Shown piece by piece: positions 11,764 to 23,165 of a stretch of DNA of 64,000 nt. Both the position numbers and the translations under genes were made by a program. The stretch covers positions 42,763,363 through 42,827,362 of the forward strand of contig NC_061812.1 in the NCBI RefSeq assembly GCF_021462225.1. Direction: 5' to 3'. The DNA is from Girardinichthys multiradiatus (lineage: Eukaryota; Chordata; Actinopteri; Cyprinodontiformes; Goodeidae). The stretch's first letter is position 1, and each line of letters opens with the position of its first letter. The notes below the pieces were generated by a model. That model ran no database searches, was not told the DNA's origin, and saw nothing but the letters and a program-made list of their open reading frames with translations.

Positions 11764-12898
11764 ATGTGATTAATTTTTGAGGGGTATAACTAATTGTAAT
11801 ATTTTGTGAGCACCATCTTCTAATTCTGCATTTTTCCGATTACCTCTTAGTGATGTGGCAGCCGTCAATTCAGCAAGCCCTTTAAACCCACTTGATGGTG
11901 TTGGAATAATTGAATATAGATTTATCTTATATTTTCTCCTATTCTTTAACTTGACTATTTGATCTCATAACCTTTCATGATGTTTGTGTGAGTAAAGGAT
12001 GTGTGAGTTTGTCTGCAGGCAAAGGTCATAAATGGTGCTGAACTAGCAGAGAAGGAAGCAGTCCAGTTGAGGAGGTCATAAAGAGGGGCTGATTGCACTG
12101 AACAAGAGGCCAGAGCTGACCCTGCAAAGTTGGAGGAGACTGTGGGAAAGATGTTGTTAAAAGATACAGGAGTTTATGACCTGTTTATGATGCAGCTGTT
12201 GTTTTCGCATCTTTTAGAGATTAATGTTCATTGTAACTAGGGACAATCCTAAATAAAAAGGGGGTTCGGAGAGATGTTGTTCAGAATGGTTGGGGACTTG
12301 TAACTGAACATATCTCTGACCGTTCTCCTCGTACGAGTAAATAACTAATACTTTGTCTCTCTCTTCTTTTCTGTGTTGTTTAACTATTGTTAGGTTGGTT
12401 AAACCTGACAGATGGACGATACCGTGGACAGCGGAGAGAGGCATCACAAACATCTGCAGACCACCTGTGTGATGCTTCGCTCACCAACCAGAAAGACTGG
12501 GTGGTGAGGTCTCAGTTGCAGCATCCCATCCAAGTATCTGACCTTGAGAGAGATTTAGCCACCCCGCCAGACTTTCTGTTCAGAAAGACATCTGCCTCTC
12601 TGTTCTGTTGAAGAGGTGTTCCTGGAACCGGTCACTCAGGTTGATCCTGCTGTCGCCATTGTAAATACTTGTACATAGTTTTATGTTATGCCTTTTGTCT
12701 TGTAATCTTGATCTGTTTGAATTTTTTCTTCCTCCATTGTGTTTAAAGTGCTGTTTGTATTTTTCATAATAAATTCTGTTTATAACTTTAAATGAAGTTG
12801 ATGTACTGTTAGATCAAATGTAAATAACATTAGTGACAAAAACAATTTTGAAATTTATTAGAACACCTTAAAACTTTAAGAAACAATCTGAACAAAAC
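11764..12898. other. Non-coding interior of the Harbinger element
   Basis: Lies between the 3' ends of the convergent transposase and Myb-like genes. AATAAA near 12767 could end the plus-strand transcript. No other gene recognised. Confidence 0.5.
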
Positions 12899-14651
12899 TT
12901 AATATTTCTTATGTAGCACCTTATTTTGGTGCCATTCTTTGGAAAACAGTCTGTCCATTCTCTGTGCCCTCTTCTCCTCTGTTTCTCTCTGTACCCTCAT
13001 GTCCTCCCTGATCAACTCCATCATCTCCTCATCTCTGTCCCTCTTTCTTTTCTGACCCCTTCTTGTTGGCTCACTGTCTTCCTTCTCCATCTGGTAGCCC
13101 ACCGCTCCGCTTGGCCCTGGACTGTCCTCAGGGATGGAGGCAATTAGGACAGGAGGTGTTGTGGAAGACCTCTGACCCAACACCTCATCCATAAGGACAA
13201 ACCAGGGCCAAGTAGCAGCAGTGGGCTTTTCACTGACTCCCTCTCCTGACCCTGGATACTTACAATCCTAAAGTTAGAGGGAATAAAAAAAGAGTTGACG
13301 AAACAGAGAAACCAATGAGACTTTTAGAAATATTTTTTTATTTGTGTGTGACATGAGAACTTCTGAACATACCCTAAATTCATAATTTCTTTTTTCATAT
13401 TGTCCCACTTTGTTTTGGCCTGCAAAGGGGGTGACCTTCCCTGTTGGCCCATCTTCTCCAGAATTGTCCTAAACCGAAAGAAGTATGTTAATCACTGAAT
13501 GGATATTTATGAAAGTTAGAAAGATAGGAGTTATTGAAACTGGACAGAAACTGACTGCAAAGAATGTTGTTATTGTACCTCCAAGCCACGGTGGCTGAGT
13601 TTTTAGCTCCAGTAAAAAGGTGGTGGTTCTCACCCCTGAGCTTAATAAACTGGCCCGTCTGCTCCTTTGTACCTAAAAAAAATATGAAAATACCAAAAAA
13701 AAAAACATCTTGCTTAATATCAGAGCAAAAATAAAGCCTTTTTTAATTTTACATTTGTCTTAATTTGAAGAAAATATTTAAATATTTATATGCAAATGTC
13801 TAAAACAAGCTCTTTCAAACTTTTAACTTCTTGACTGAGATTTGCTTGCATTTGAACGTGTATTCCTCGACAGGTTTACCTGGAATCAGAAATTATAATG
13901 CTAGCTGAATTATAAATACACTTTTAAAACATATAGCACATTTCTTCATCAAAAATGAATATTGAAAAGCTCATTTATTCTCAATCACACTCTCCAGCGA
14001 TACAGTTGGATTACATAAAACTGTCCATTTATTCTGGTTAACCTTAATATTACCTGAAATGTTAAATTGATTTTCAGTAACAATTGAAATAATAACATAA
14101 ACTGTTAGAAATCACTTGTGTTGGCGGCGCTGGTGGTGTAGGGGCGAAAGCGCGCGACCATATACAAAGGCTACAGTCCTCGAATGGCGGCTGTCCCGGG
14201 TTCGAGTCCAGACCCGGTGACATTTACCGAATGTTTCCCCCTCTCTCTACCCCTCTTTCCTGTCTACCTACTGTCAAAAAAAGGAAAATAAAGGCCACTA
14301 GTGCCGAAAAAATATATTTAACAAAAAAAAAAAAAAAAAAAGAAATCACTTGTGTTTAACATTCACCGATGACTGCCAGCGGGAGCTTAGTGCCGGGAGT
14401 CCGGTCAGATATCTCCAAGTATAGCTCGCCTCACCGCCGGGAAGGCTGCGAGGCAAGCCGGGAGTTACTACACCGAACGGAAAACTCCGAACACGTCAGA
14501 GTACGTTTGAAATTAAGCGATGTCTAGATAAATCAAGCAGATACTTCACATCTACATAGTTATATTCCCGCATTAAAAACATTGTAGAAGTTAATTTTGT
14601 GTCACAGAAAGTGTAATTTTCCACAATTTACTCACAGCTATGGTCCGCCAT
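12899..14651 (-). pseudogene. Harbinger Myb/SANT-like DNA-binding gene, four exons
   Basis: Minus strand. Exon 1 is 14651-14636 (MADHS, donor GTGAGT). Exon 2 is 13672-13579 (acceptor TTTTTTTAG, donor GTACAA) with GENHHLFTGAKNSATVAWR, the start of a Myb/SANT-type domain. Exon 3 is 13468-13373 (ILEKMGQQGR and KTKWDNMKKEI). Exon 4 is 13267-12899 with WPWFVLMDEVLGQRSSTTPP and a basic, Arg/Glu-rich tail. Exons 1-3 keep phase, but the exon 3/4 junction as read is out of phase by one base, so the gene is either damaged there or uses a junction I cannot see. In Harbinger elements this protein binds the ends and brings in the nuclease. A SINE (14123-14340) sits in intron 1. Confidence 0.78.
14123..14340 (+). 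repeat. tRNA-derived SINE with target-site duplication
   Basis: Begins GGCGGCGCTGGTGGTGTAGG (box A-like) with box B GGTTCGAGTCC near 14199, then a tRNA-unrelated body and an A-rich tail. A perfect 16-bp direct repeat, AGAAATCACTTGTGTT, flanks it (14107-14122 and 14341-14356), so it inserted by target-primed reverse transcription into the Harbinger Myb gene intron. Confidence 0.92.
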
Positions 14652-14820
14652 GGCTTCCCCTGCTTGACCAATCCGCTTCGACCCGCAATGAATGATGGGA
14701 AATGATGGGCCACGAAGGATACTCAATCGGGCATCCCGCATTTGAGGGAGTCTCGGAATGATTTATGAATTGGGACAGCCTATGTCGCCGCGCTGTGACG
14801 TAATCGGCCTGCAAATACGG

Positions 14821-15119
14821 CCTTCGAAGGATGCAGCCTCTGAAGGACACAATGAGTGCAACCGTTATCATTTCCGGGTCAGCCTCGGTGTTGGTACATT
14901 CCCTTTCCGGTTGATTTTGTCAAATGTAAATTTGTTTCAATACTCGTAAAAGTGTTTTGAATCTTGTTAAATTGTTTTCGGAAATGTAAATTTGTTTCGG
15001 TGCTTGTAAAAATGTTTTGCATCTTGTTAAATTGTTTTCTGGAATGTTAATTTGTCTTTAGGTTTGTTAAAGTGTTTTGTAGATTTTGTAATGTTGGTTT
15101 GCACTCCCCGGCCACCGTA
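14821..15119 (-). repeat. Harbinger right terminal inverted repeat
   Basis: Reverse complement of 9799-10068 with an extra segment near 14845-14870. Same sub-repeat pattern. Ends CCCCGGCCACCGTA, then GGCGAG. Confidence 0.85.
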
Positions 15120-15780
15120 GGCGAGCCACACACACTGGCGCCATCTTGTTCACCACTCTCTGAAGGGGATGCATGACAAAGGTTGCTATTACCTGAGCAC
15201 CTGGTTACATCCAAAGACTTGTCAATCATCTCTAAATGATTCTGAGTTTCTGGAATCACAAAGAAAGATATTATCATACTCACAGAGCTGTGTGCGGGTA
15301 GGTTGTATCTGTGTGTCTCACCTACCTCTTTTGTTTTCCCACCAATAACTCTCCTGTAGTTTTAGGTCATCATTTGTTTAAACAACACAATCTAGACAGA
15401 ATCTCGAATAGAGCCATGGAGTGCACAGAGTCTGTCTGAATGCCTCCAGTCGGCATTTCCTCTGGTTTGATCTGATGCTTCTGAATCCTTCTCTCCTCTT
15501 GATTTATCTAATGTGCAACCTGAATCATGATTGTGGTGTTTATATAGTTTTTATTAAAGACCTTGTGCTATATCTGCCTCCCACCGCCCATACGATTACA
15601 CTATTCACCTCTTGCCCAATGCTCCTCTTCCCTCAGGAAGGCTTTCAGTCTTTCATGTCGTGAGAGAGAGACAATGGAAAAACACATTAATGAATCTGTC
15701 AAAGCAGGAATATTCTGACCATAATCCTCTTACTTTGGTGAAGTTTTTTTTTTTTGTTTGTGGAGAAGAAAAATAAAACC
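15120..15780. other. No gene seen
   Basis: AT-rich spacer. A stretch near 15280-15330 resembles 16975-17030, so it may be another piece of the Gypsy element downstream. Confidence 0.4.
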
Positions 15781-15784
15781 CTTT

Positions 15785-17345
15785 GACCATGACTACAGGG
15801 GACTAAAAATAAATATTATTTTCCCCTAATCTCTTATTCATTCAAGCTCATCCAAAAAGCCACCATATTCACCAAACGTAATTTGAGAAATTACTATCAT
15901 TTGGTCCGCATCCATGAAGGGATCAAATGGAAAACAGGTTTTGAATACATGGTCATACCCTTTGTTCTCACCAATGCCCCAGCAGTCTTTCAGGCATCTG
16001 GTCAATGATGTGATTTCATCAATGTCTTTGTCTTTGTTTATCAGGACAACATCCTAATCCTCTCTAAAAAGAACATTGCAAACATGTTCATAAAGTGTTG
16101 CAGATGTTAGTGGATTACAATCTATCTACCCTCACCCATTTCAAGAAAACAATTTACCCATTTCAAGAAAACAACTCCAATGCCTTCTAGGATTGGCAAA
16201 CTTATATAGACGCTTCATTCGCAGTTTCAGCCTGGTTGCAGCACCTCTGTTTTCTCTAACTTCCACTAACAAACCCTTTGTCTGGTCCTCAGAAGCAGAT
16301 CAAGTCTTCACTGAACTCAAATAGAGGTTCTCTGCCGCTCCTACTCTTATCCATCCAGACCCTTCTAGGTGGTTCATCCTGGAAGTAGACGCCTCAATCA
16401 CAGTGGATGGGAGTGGTTCTGTCCCAGACATCTTTAACTGATGTAAGCTCCTGTGCCTTCTGATGGTAAGCTCCTGTGCCTTCTTTTCCAAACATTTTGC
16501 CCTACTGAAAGAAATTACAACATTGGTGACAAAGAGGTCCTTGTTATTAAACTAGCACTGGAAGAACAGTGACACTGGATGGAGGGCACAAAGCAACATT
16601 CACCTTTTAGACGGACCGCAAGAATCTATCATACGTACAGTCAGCTAAACAATTAAACTCCCATAAATCACATTGGTCTTTGTTCTTCTCTTGATTTAAC
16701 CTCTCCATCACTTACTGTCCAGGTTCCAGGAACATCAAACCAGACACCCTTTCTCGTCAGTCCTCTTCTAAAGAAGAGGTCAACGAACCAGGAGATATTC
16801 TACCTCAGTTTTATATCATTGGGGCCCTCTCCTGGGACCTGGAGAATCAGATTTAGCAAGCTCAACAAGATGAACCAGATCTCGGAGGAGGACTCTATGT
16901 TCCCACCTCCATCCACTCCAAGGTAATCCATTGGATATGCATGCTTCTAATGTTTTTGGTCATCCTGGTTGCAGTCACACTCAGAGAGCTGTGTACAGGT
17001 TGGTTGTGTCTGTGTCTGCGATTGGGAGGAGCGGGTCCGCAACTGCAGCTTGTCAGGACTAATCACCAGCTTTCCCACCAGTCTTCGGCTGTGCTGCAAT
17101 TGCACGCCTGCCTGTCCACCCTCATACACCAATAGCTCTTCTTTCCACCACCATCTGGGAGATAGCTAATGGAAGAGCTGCATATCTCATCATCAAACAC
17201 AACTACCTATCAGCCTCAGCCTCTAATAGTCTGCCCACCTTCCCCAGACTATCTGTTAATCCACTGACAGTAAGCGTTCTCCTCTTCCTCAGTCTTCCAC
17301 TTCTTTACGTGTCTGTAATCGTTGCCTGCACTAGAATCGCTCCTC
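15785..17345 (+). pseudogene. Ty3/Gypsy pol remnant
   Basis: The plus strand reads, through many stops and gaps, as Gypsy pol. Reverse transcriptase: [20 protein letters not shown] and [14 protein letters not shown] (15880-16010), though the catalytic YLDD block is eroded. RNase H side: GLANLYRRFIRSFS and FVWSSEADQVFTELK (16190-16320), then a decayed ILEVDAS. The zinc finger of an integrase may start near HASNVFGHPG (16940). The style is that of chromodomain-type Gypsy elements of fish. No LTRs recognised. Confidence 0.72.
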
Positions 17346-20160
17346 AAACAACATGACTGCTTAATTATGTAATTATTATTGTACTGTGTCTTATTTTCAA
17401 AGCAAAATTGCATAAATAACAAAGCTTAAAGCTATAGTTCCCACTAACAGGTCTAGAAGGCGATGTATCAAATTGTGACCATTGGCTGGCTAAAGATGTA
17501 AGTAGTGTTTATAAGCTGATAATAAATGGTTACACTTTTTACGATTTCTGTAGGATAGCTTTTTAATTAGCTTTGAACTCAGCTTTAAATGACTAGCCCC
17601 AACCTTAAAGCTGTGGCTAACAAGAGCTTGTCCTTACAGCTTGTCCAGTTACAGTCATGCAGTTATGCTGTAATATTATGAACAGGTCTTTTTGGGGTCA
17701 ATCAGAAGGTAAACATTATGATGTTGGCAGATTGGGCAATAAAAGCTTTCATCCCTGTTACACTGTGTTGGATTTCAGAGGCATATGAAGATATAGTTGC
17801 TGAGAGTAAATTACTCTCCAGCATTATGTTTCTGTGCATCTGATACAGCAGCTCAGGTGGCCTACTACAGTTTTATGGATATGTTTACTACGTTGAGTCA
17901 CCACAACTGCAGAATTTATCTAAGTGCGCTTCAAGTGTTGCAGCAATGATCTGGTCATGTCAAATGCTTGAGGTTGTTCCAACAGGAGGGCAGCCTGACC
18001 CATTTTCTGATTAATTTCATCCTATTATTTGGTCACCTATCAGTATCAATCAGTATCATTGTTCCTCTTTGATACTGATTAAGATTTGAAGTAATTCTAA
18101 ATAAAAACATTTGGTTAACACAGTCTCTTAGTCTTCAGTTAAGTCTCTTTTAAAAAAAAAATCAAATCAATTTATTGTTCGTTTATTGTGAAAAACTAAG
18201 TAGATAAATCCCAAAGGTTCAGAGTCCGGCAGTGTCTCTGAGCGAGATCCTGGATAGAGGGTAGGAACAAGCCAATGACCTTCTCAGCTCCCCTCAATAT
18301 CTTTCATCTGCTATAGCTGCTGGAAAGCCCTAAAATTTTTACTTTTTGGGTCATTGCTATGATTGATAAAAAAAACAAAAAAACTTGTTTATCAGGTTTT
18401 ATGAACTCTTTACAAGTTAGTGTAAACTTGTTGCATGTATAATTATCATAATAATTATAATTGTAATGTGTATAAAACTGTGTGGCTGGAATAAATGTGG
18501 GATTGTTTATTTTCTAAAGTACCTTGAGAATACATTTGTTATGAATCTGTGCTAAATGAACAGTCTGAATTGAATTGTACTCAGGATGGCATAAAAGGCC
18601 TTTAAGTAATGACTTGTCTTATTTTTTAAATCATTGGTATGACTTTAGTTGTTTGCGAGTTTTTGTTCTTAGCAAAATAATTCAATTAGCACATGTGGCA
18701 CTGATTCAAATCTAGCTCAGAGAACCACTGCCAGAAAGATGGTGAATTTGGCTGTCCAAAAAATTAGCACCGAAGACTAATGATAAGAGAAGAATGAGAG
18801 ACCTGACTTTTAAAACCGAAAGTAAATTATTCTTCACCACTTTTTATTCTAATTCAGGCCTAGCAGTAATAATACCAATAGGTTTAAAGTAAAGGGTACC
18901 TGGGATCAAGCACCTAAATGTGTATATGCAAGAAGGGGATCACTGTGGCTTCAAAGCAGTAATTCCCCAGACACCAATATTTAACATGACTCAGTTCTTG
19001 CCCAGAGCTATCATCAAGGTTGTTAGAAACAAGCTCTGGTAATTTTTTTCAGAACAAATTTTCCTGTGCCTGACTTTGGTTGCTTTTTCATCATTATCCG
19101 ACTTTGGGTTTTTCAGTGATTTGGCATAATCCAAAGTGCTTTATGACATTAGTGACATGGTGGGTTTTTTATTGCCACGAATGCAACAAGTGCTTTAGTT
19201 ATGACTTTTAATGACTTCTACAATTTCGAGACTACTCAGTGGCAAAGAATTACTGGCTTGAAAGCAAAGTGCTGCCTTCAAATGCTGTTCATCGATTTCC
19301 TGAGCTCATTTTGGCTTGTTTCTATGCTCCCAGTATGCGTCTGCAGCAGGCAGACCAGGACATAATGACAGCTTCATTAGTCAAGATGAGCCATTTCTTA
19401 ATTCTTCTGTGGCTATATATAACCTTCACTTAAATTATTCATGTGTAGTGTGAACAACTGTATGGGGTTTAGAGGTAAGAAACTAGCAAATGGCAATAAT
19501 TATGTTAATGCTTCAAACATAAAAAGGAACACGGTAAATGCTGAATGTTATGTGAGACTGGTAAACTGATTTGTGTGTTCCCTGAAACTTACAGTGTCCT
19601 TAGTGAAAGAAACAAACCTCCTCCAGTGGGATTTGTGGAGATGACCATCAGTAAGGGATGCTAATAAGACAAAGCATTGGGAACATTAATGTTATACATG
19701 TGAAATCAGAAAATCTGAAATAATAAATGTTCCAGTCTGAAGGTGTGCTCAAATTATGCCTTTTATTGCTCTGGGATAAGTGGACAAAAATGTCCACTCA
19801 TGTTCAGCTTTGTCACATGCCACAAACATGTCCAAACAAGAGACAATTAGAATGTTTATACTTGTAAATGACTTGACAACCCCACTTAGTACTTCCCCTG
19901 CCATTTGTATTTGCATGACAACATAAACAGTGACCTACACTCATCTTTTCAAAGAATTTGATATTTTCCTTAATTATTTAATGTATTGTTTCAGGGTGGA
20001 ATGGTTATACAACAAACCTCGACAGTGAGTTTAGGAAGACAAGTTTAAATTTATTGTGGATTTTCTCTAATTCACACTTGGTTTAAAATTACACACACAA
20101 CCATTTCAATAAATGCAAATACAAAACCCTCCTTGGTCTGTCTCTGGGCTACCTGATTCA
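17346..20160. other. AT-rich spacer, no gene seen
   Basis: No frame with recognisable domains on either strand and no clear terminal repeats. Short open frames here lack family features. Confidence 0.5.
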
Positions 20161-20164
20161 ACTG

Positions 20165-20245
20165 TTATGAGCCATGGCTCAGTGGGAAGAGTAGTTGTTC
20201 TGCAATACAAAAGTTGGGGATTTGATTCCAGCTTCCTCCTACTGT
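20165..20245 (+). repeat. Degenerate tRNA-like SINE head (possible)
   Basis: ATGGCTCAGTGGGAAGAG resembles a box A and GATTTGATTCC a box B at suitable spacing. No clear tail or target duplication, so tentative. Confidence 0.35.
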
Positions 20246-20299
20246 GTGTTGATCTGGCAATTAACCCCAAGTTGCCCAATGATCAACGAACCAGTGTAT

Positions 20300-20640
20300 A
20301 AATGTGTGTTTGTGTGTGTGTGTGTTCCTGTCTTGGCATCACAGTGAGAACCCTTTTCCCGATTTCACCATCAAATTGAGGACCATTTGTACCAAAGTGA
20401 GGACATTTTGCTGGTCCTCGTGACCTATTTTGCTAACGGTTAGGTTTAGGACGAAGGTGTGAATTGACTTTAGGTTAAGGTTAGGGTTAAGTAAGCACTG
20501 GTAATGGTTAGGTTTAGGGTTATTGTCAGGGTTATGGCATAGAAAGGGTTGAAAATTACTGAAAATCAATAGGAGTCAACAGATGGTCCTCACTACATAT
20601 AGCAAAACAAGATTATCTCCAAATGGAATTTAAGGCTTAC
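20300..20640. repeat. GT microsatellite and repeat with GGTTAG-like units
   Basis: A short GT run is followed by repeated words GAGGACCATTTGTACC, GTGAGGACATTTTG, GGTTAGGTTTAGG, GGTTAAGGTTAGGGTTAAG and GGTTAGGTTTAGGG. This resembles an interspersed repeat common in fish with TTAGGG-like internal units, rather than a true telomere array. Confidence 0.6.
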
Positions 20641-20979
20641 ATTATGGAACTTGTGATGGAAAAATGTTGCTGTTATTCAGTCTGCTACCCCATTGTGTTT
20701 TCTGTGGCTGATGTTAATTTCAGTTACCTATATGTTTATTTAGTTATGTCTTTCAACATGTTCTTAGTAGCATGATTACTCAGTGTAGATAATGTTCTTC
20801 ATCTGTCCTGCCCAGTTAAATAAAGGTTTAATAATATTTAAACTTACTTAAACGTTTGAGGTTATCCAAAATTATACATTGCAAAAAGATAACTTGACTA
20901 TATATAAAATGCAGTTTTTTAACTGATTTTACAGAATACTTCAAATAATCTTGTTGTATGTTTTTTTTTTTTGTTCCAG

Positions 20980-21028
20980 AGGGATGTTAGAGAAAAAGAA
21001 GAGGCTTGATTACAAGTTGCAGTTGAAG
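20980..21028 (+). other. Exon-like segment with strong splice signals (possible)
   Basis: A T-rich tract plus TTGTTCCAG precedes 49 bases that end at GTAAGTG. The exon would encode a lysine-rich stretch (MLEKKKRLDYKLQLK in one frame). No neighbouring exon is visible within several kb, so this could be a host exon, a non-coding exon or chance. Confidence 0.25.
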
Positions 21029-21099
21029 GTAAGTGTTTGGGATCAGTATGAATATTAAGCGTCCTTACTGGTGCAAAGGAGGAGAAGAAGCTAAGGAGG

Positions 21100-22080
21100 C
21101 TTGGAATGTTCAAGTAGTGAGCATGGAGGGCTGGCGGACAGGTCCAGAGAACCTGATCAAGGAGCCGCCAGGGGACGGACTTGTGGCAGGTAAGCTTATA
21201 GTAAGGTTTTTCCAGAGAGAGAATGGATCAGTACAGAGGGGCTTGACGAAAACTTGATGCAGGAACTCTATGAGGCACAGGGTCGAGTGGGAGGGGAAGT
21301 AATAAGGACATAGAAATTAAACCTCACAGAGAATTTGCCTCACACTAGCTGGTCAAAACTCAGGTGATGAGAAACCATCTGCCAGGTCTTTAAATGCAGG
21401 AAGCCTAAAGCGGAGATGGAGCTCAGGTGCTTCCACTGCTGCCTGGAGGGTCACGCCTGCCTGAAAGTGATCAATGGAAAGAAAAAACAACATACAACAC
21501 AGCACTGCCCCAGAGACATGGCAGGAACCTTTTGGAAGGGTTCCTTCAGTTACATCCAGTGTAAAACTGACACAGCATTTCAGAAATAAAACATCATACC
21601 TACAGTCAAACATGGGGGTGATAGCGTGATGGTCTTGGACTGCTTTACCTGGATGACTAGTCCTAACTGATACAACCATTGTGAGATCTCTGCTGGCTGG
21701 TTCTGGCACTTCATTGTTCTCAGCTGCAACTCATCCAGCTAATGAGCTCATGGCTTTTTAAGACAGCTGCTGACACAGTCTGTTGCTGGAACATAGTCTC
21801 TGTTATGTGGACTTCTGTCAGCCTGCCTGATCGCTTGTTGTCCTGCCTTCCTGTCGATCTGCCCATTTGTCTGCCTGCCTGTCGCCATATGGAACTCTTC
21901 TTCAGGAAATCTGCACTGTAAATATTTCCACCGCCAGAACACTCTCTCTCTGCTCGGATCCTTGGGGCTTCCTCATCCTCTGGCTTCTAACAACTCTAAT
22001 CAAGGTCTACCTAAGTTGGAACAATAAAACCTCATTTCAATCTAATTCTGTGCATCGAATCTGTGTCATCTTCTGATTTG
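21100..22080. repeat. Decayed LTR and Tc1 pieces
   Basis: 21120-21330 resembles parts of the LTR family at 26898-27655 (shared CCGCCAGGGGA). Around 21603-21660 the plus strand reads PTVKHGGDSVMVLDCFTW, a Tc1-like transposase relic. 21960-22050 ends in AATAAAACCTCATTT, like the 3' part of a Gypsy LTR. Boundaries are not clear. Confidence 0.45.
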
Positions 22081-22686
22081 GTTATATTTCGACAACCTGA
22101 GTAAATTAATGATAACCATGGATTCAGTCTGGCCAGCTGACTTGGGTCTTGCTTATTTAATTTAAGCAAGACACAAAATTTAAAGTAGAGAAAAATTTGT
22201 AAGGTTCCAATTCCTTTTGTCACAATAATGTACATTCACTCCACTAGTGTATGGCTGTATTAATCTATTATTATATATAATATCTGGTATCCGTTAAGTT
22301 GTATTAACATTATTAATATCAAATTAACATTTAATATATTGTATATTAAACATGATTATTATTTAATTAGTTTTTTCTGGTGTCATAAATAAACCAGCGT
22401 ATTAATAGTATTACGTTTAAAAATTGTCTTATGAAGCCTAACATAGGAGCAGTGAAACAATATTGGTAAATGTCTTTTGAAATTAACTGAGATTAGTTGA
22501 GATTAATTTTGTGTTGAGGAGCTGGATGAAACAATGTAAAGTTATTTATAATCAGATATTTGGGCCCCTGTCTATCATCAAAACATCTTAAATTAATGTT
22601 GATGAGGAATCCAGTAGGTTCTGGACTCTAAATGGAGGGAACACATAACTTTGGAAAGAAAGTGCCTCATTTAGTGTTTTGATGGT
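22081..22686. other. AT-rich spacer, no gene seen
   Basis: No coding domains or clear repeats recognised. Confidence 0.4.
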
Positions 22687-23165
22687 GTCATGATTTGGGG
22701 GTGTTTTGGTTTTTGTTTCGGTTTTAGTTATTATTTCCAGTTTCTGTTTTTTATTTCTTGCTTCTGTTTTCCTAGCTGTGCTTTAGTTGCTTACTATTGT
22801 TCATGTTCTGTATGTTATGTTTTCCCGAATAGTTTTGTATCTTTGGATTTCTGTTTTGCCCAGTTACGTTTTGTTTCTCCCAGTCTCTGTCAACTTTAGC
22901 AATCAGCTTCATTCAGTCCACCTGCATCATGTAATCAGTCTTCTCAGTTCAACTTTATCACACTCCATGTATACATCATCGTTCTTTTTACTCCTTGCGG
23001 AAAGATTCCCTCTGTCATCACTCTGTTCATGCCAAGCCTGTTCTGACTGACTGTCCATGCCTATTTCTGCCACCACTTGCTGAAGCGAGTTTTATTTATT
23101 AAATCAGTTTACTCACCACTGTACGATGCTGTTTGTCCACATTCTGGTGTCCTCCTCCACACCAG
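22687..23165 (+). repeat. LTR-like dispersed repeat, copy 1
   Basis: Starts TGTCATGATTTGGGGGTG and shares the same order of words with 34757-35283, including the CCACATTCTGG segment near its end. Diverged; 3' boundary unclear. Confidence 0.5.

Larger units (their letters stand above)
9799..15119. mobile_element. PIF/Harbinger-type DNA transposon with long inverted repeats
   Basis: 5.3 kb element bounded by imperfect inverted repeats of about 270-300 bp (9799-10068 and 14821-15119) starting TACGGTGGCCGGGG. It carries the two genes typical of this superfamily, a DDE nuclease (plus) and a Myb/SANT-like DNA-binding protein (minus), arranged convergently. The flanks show the direct repeat GGCGAG (9793-9798 and 15120-15125). 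That is longer than the 3 bp usual for Harbinger. The host sequence on the left is the L2 fragment. Confidence 0.85.

Noticed and set aside
14123..14230. A functional tRNA gene
   Set aside because: Box A and B are present but the sequence does not fold as a cloverleaf and has a SINE body, A-tail and target duplication.
9799..15119. Domesticated HARBI1 host gene
   Set aside because: Inverted repeats, frameshifts and the paired Myb-like gene show a transposon copy.
20440..20525. Interstitial telomere array
   Set aside because: Units are GGTTAGGTTTAGG variants inside a dispersed repeat, not a run of perfect TTAGGG.
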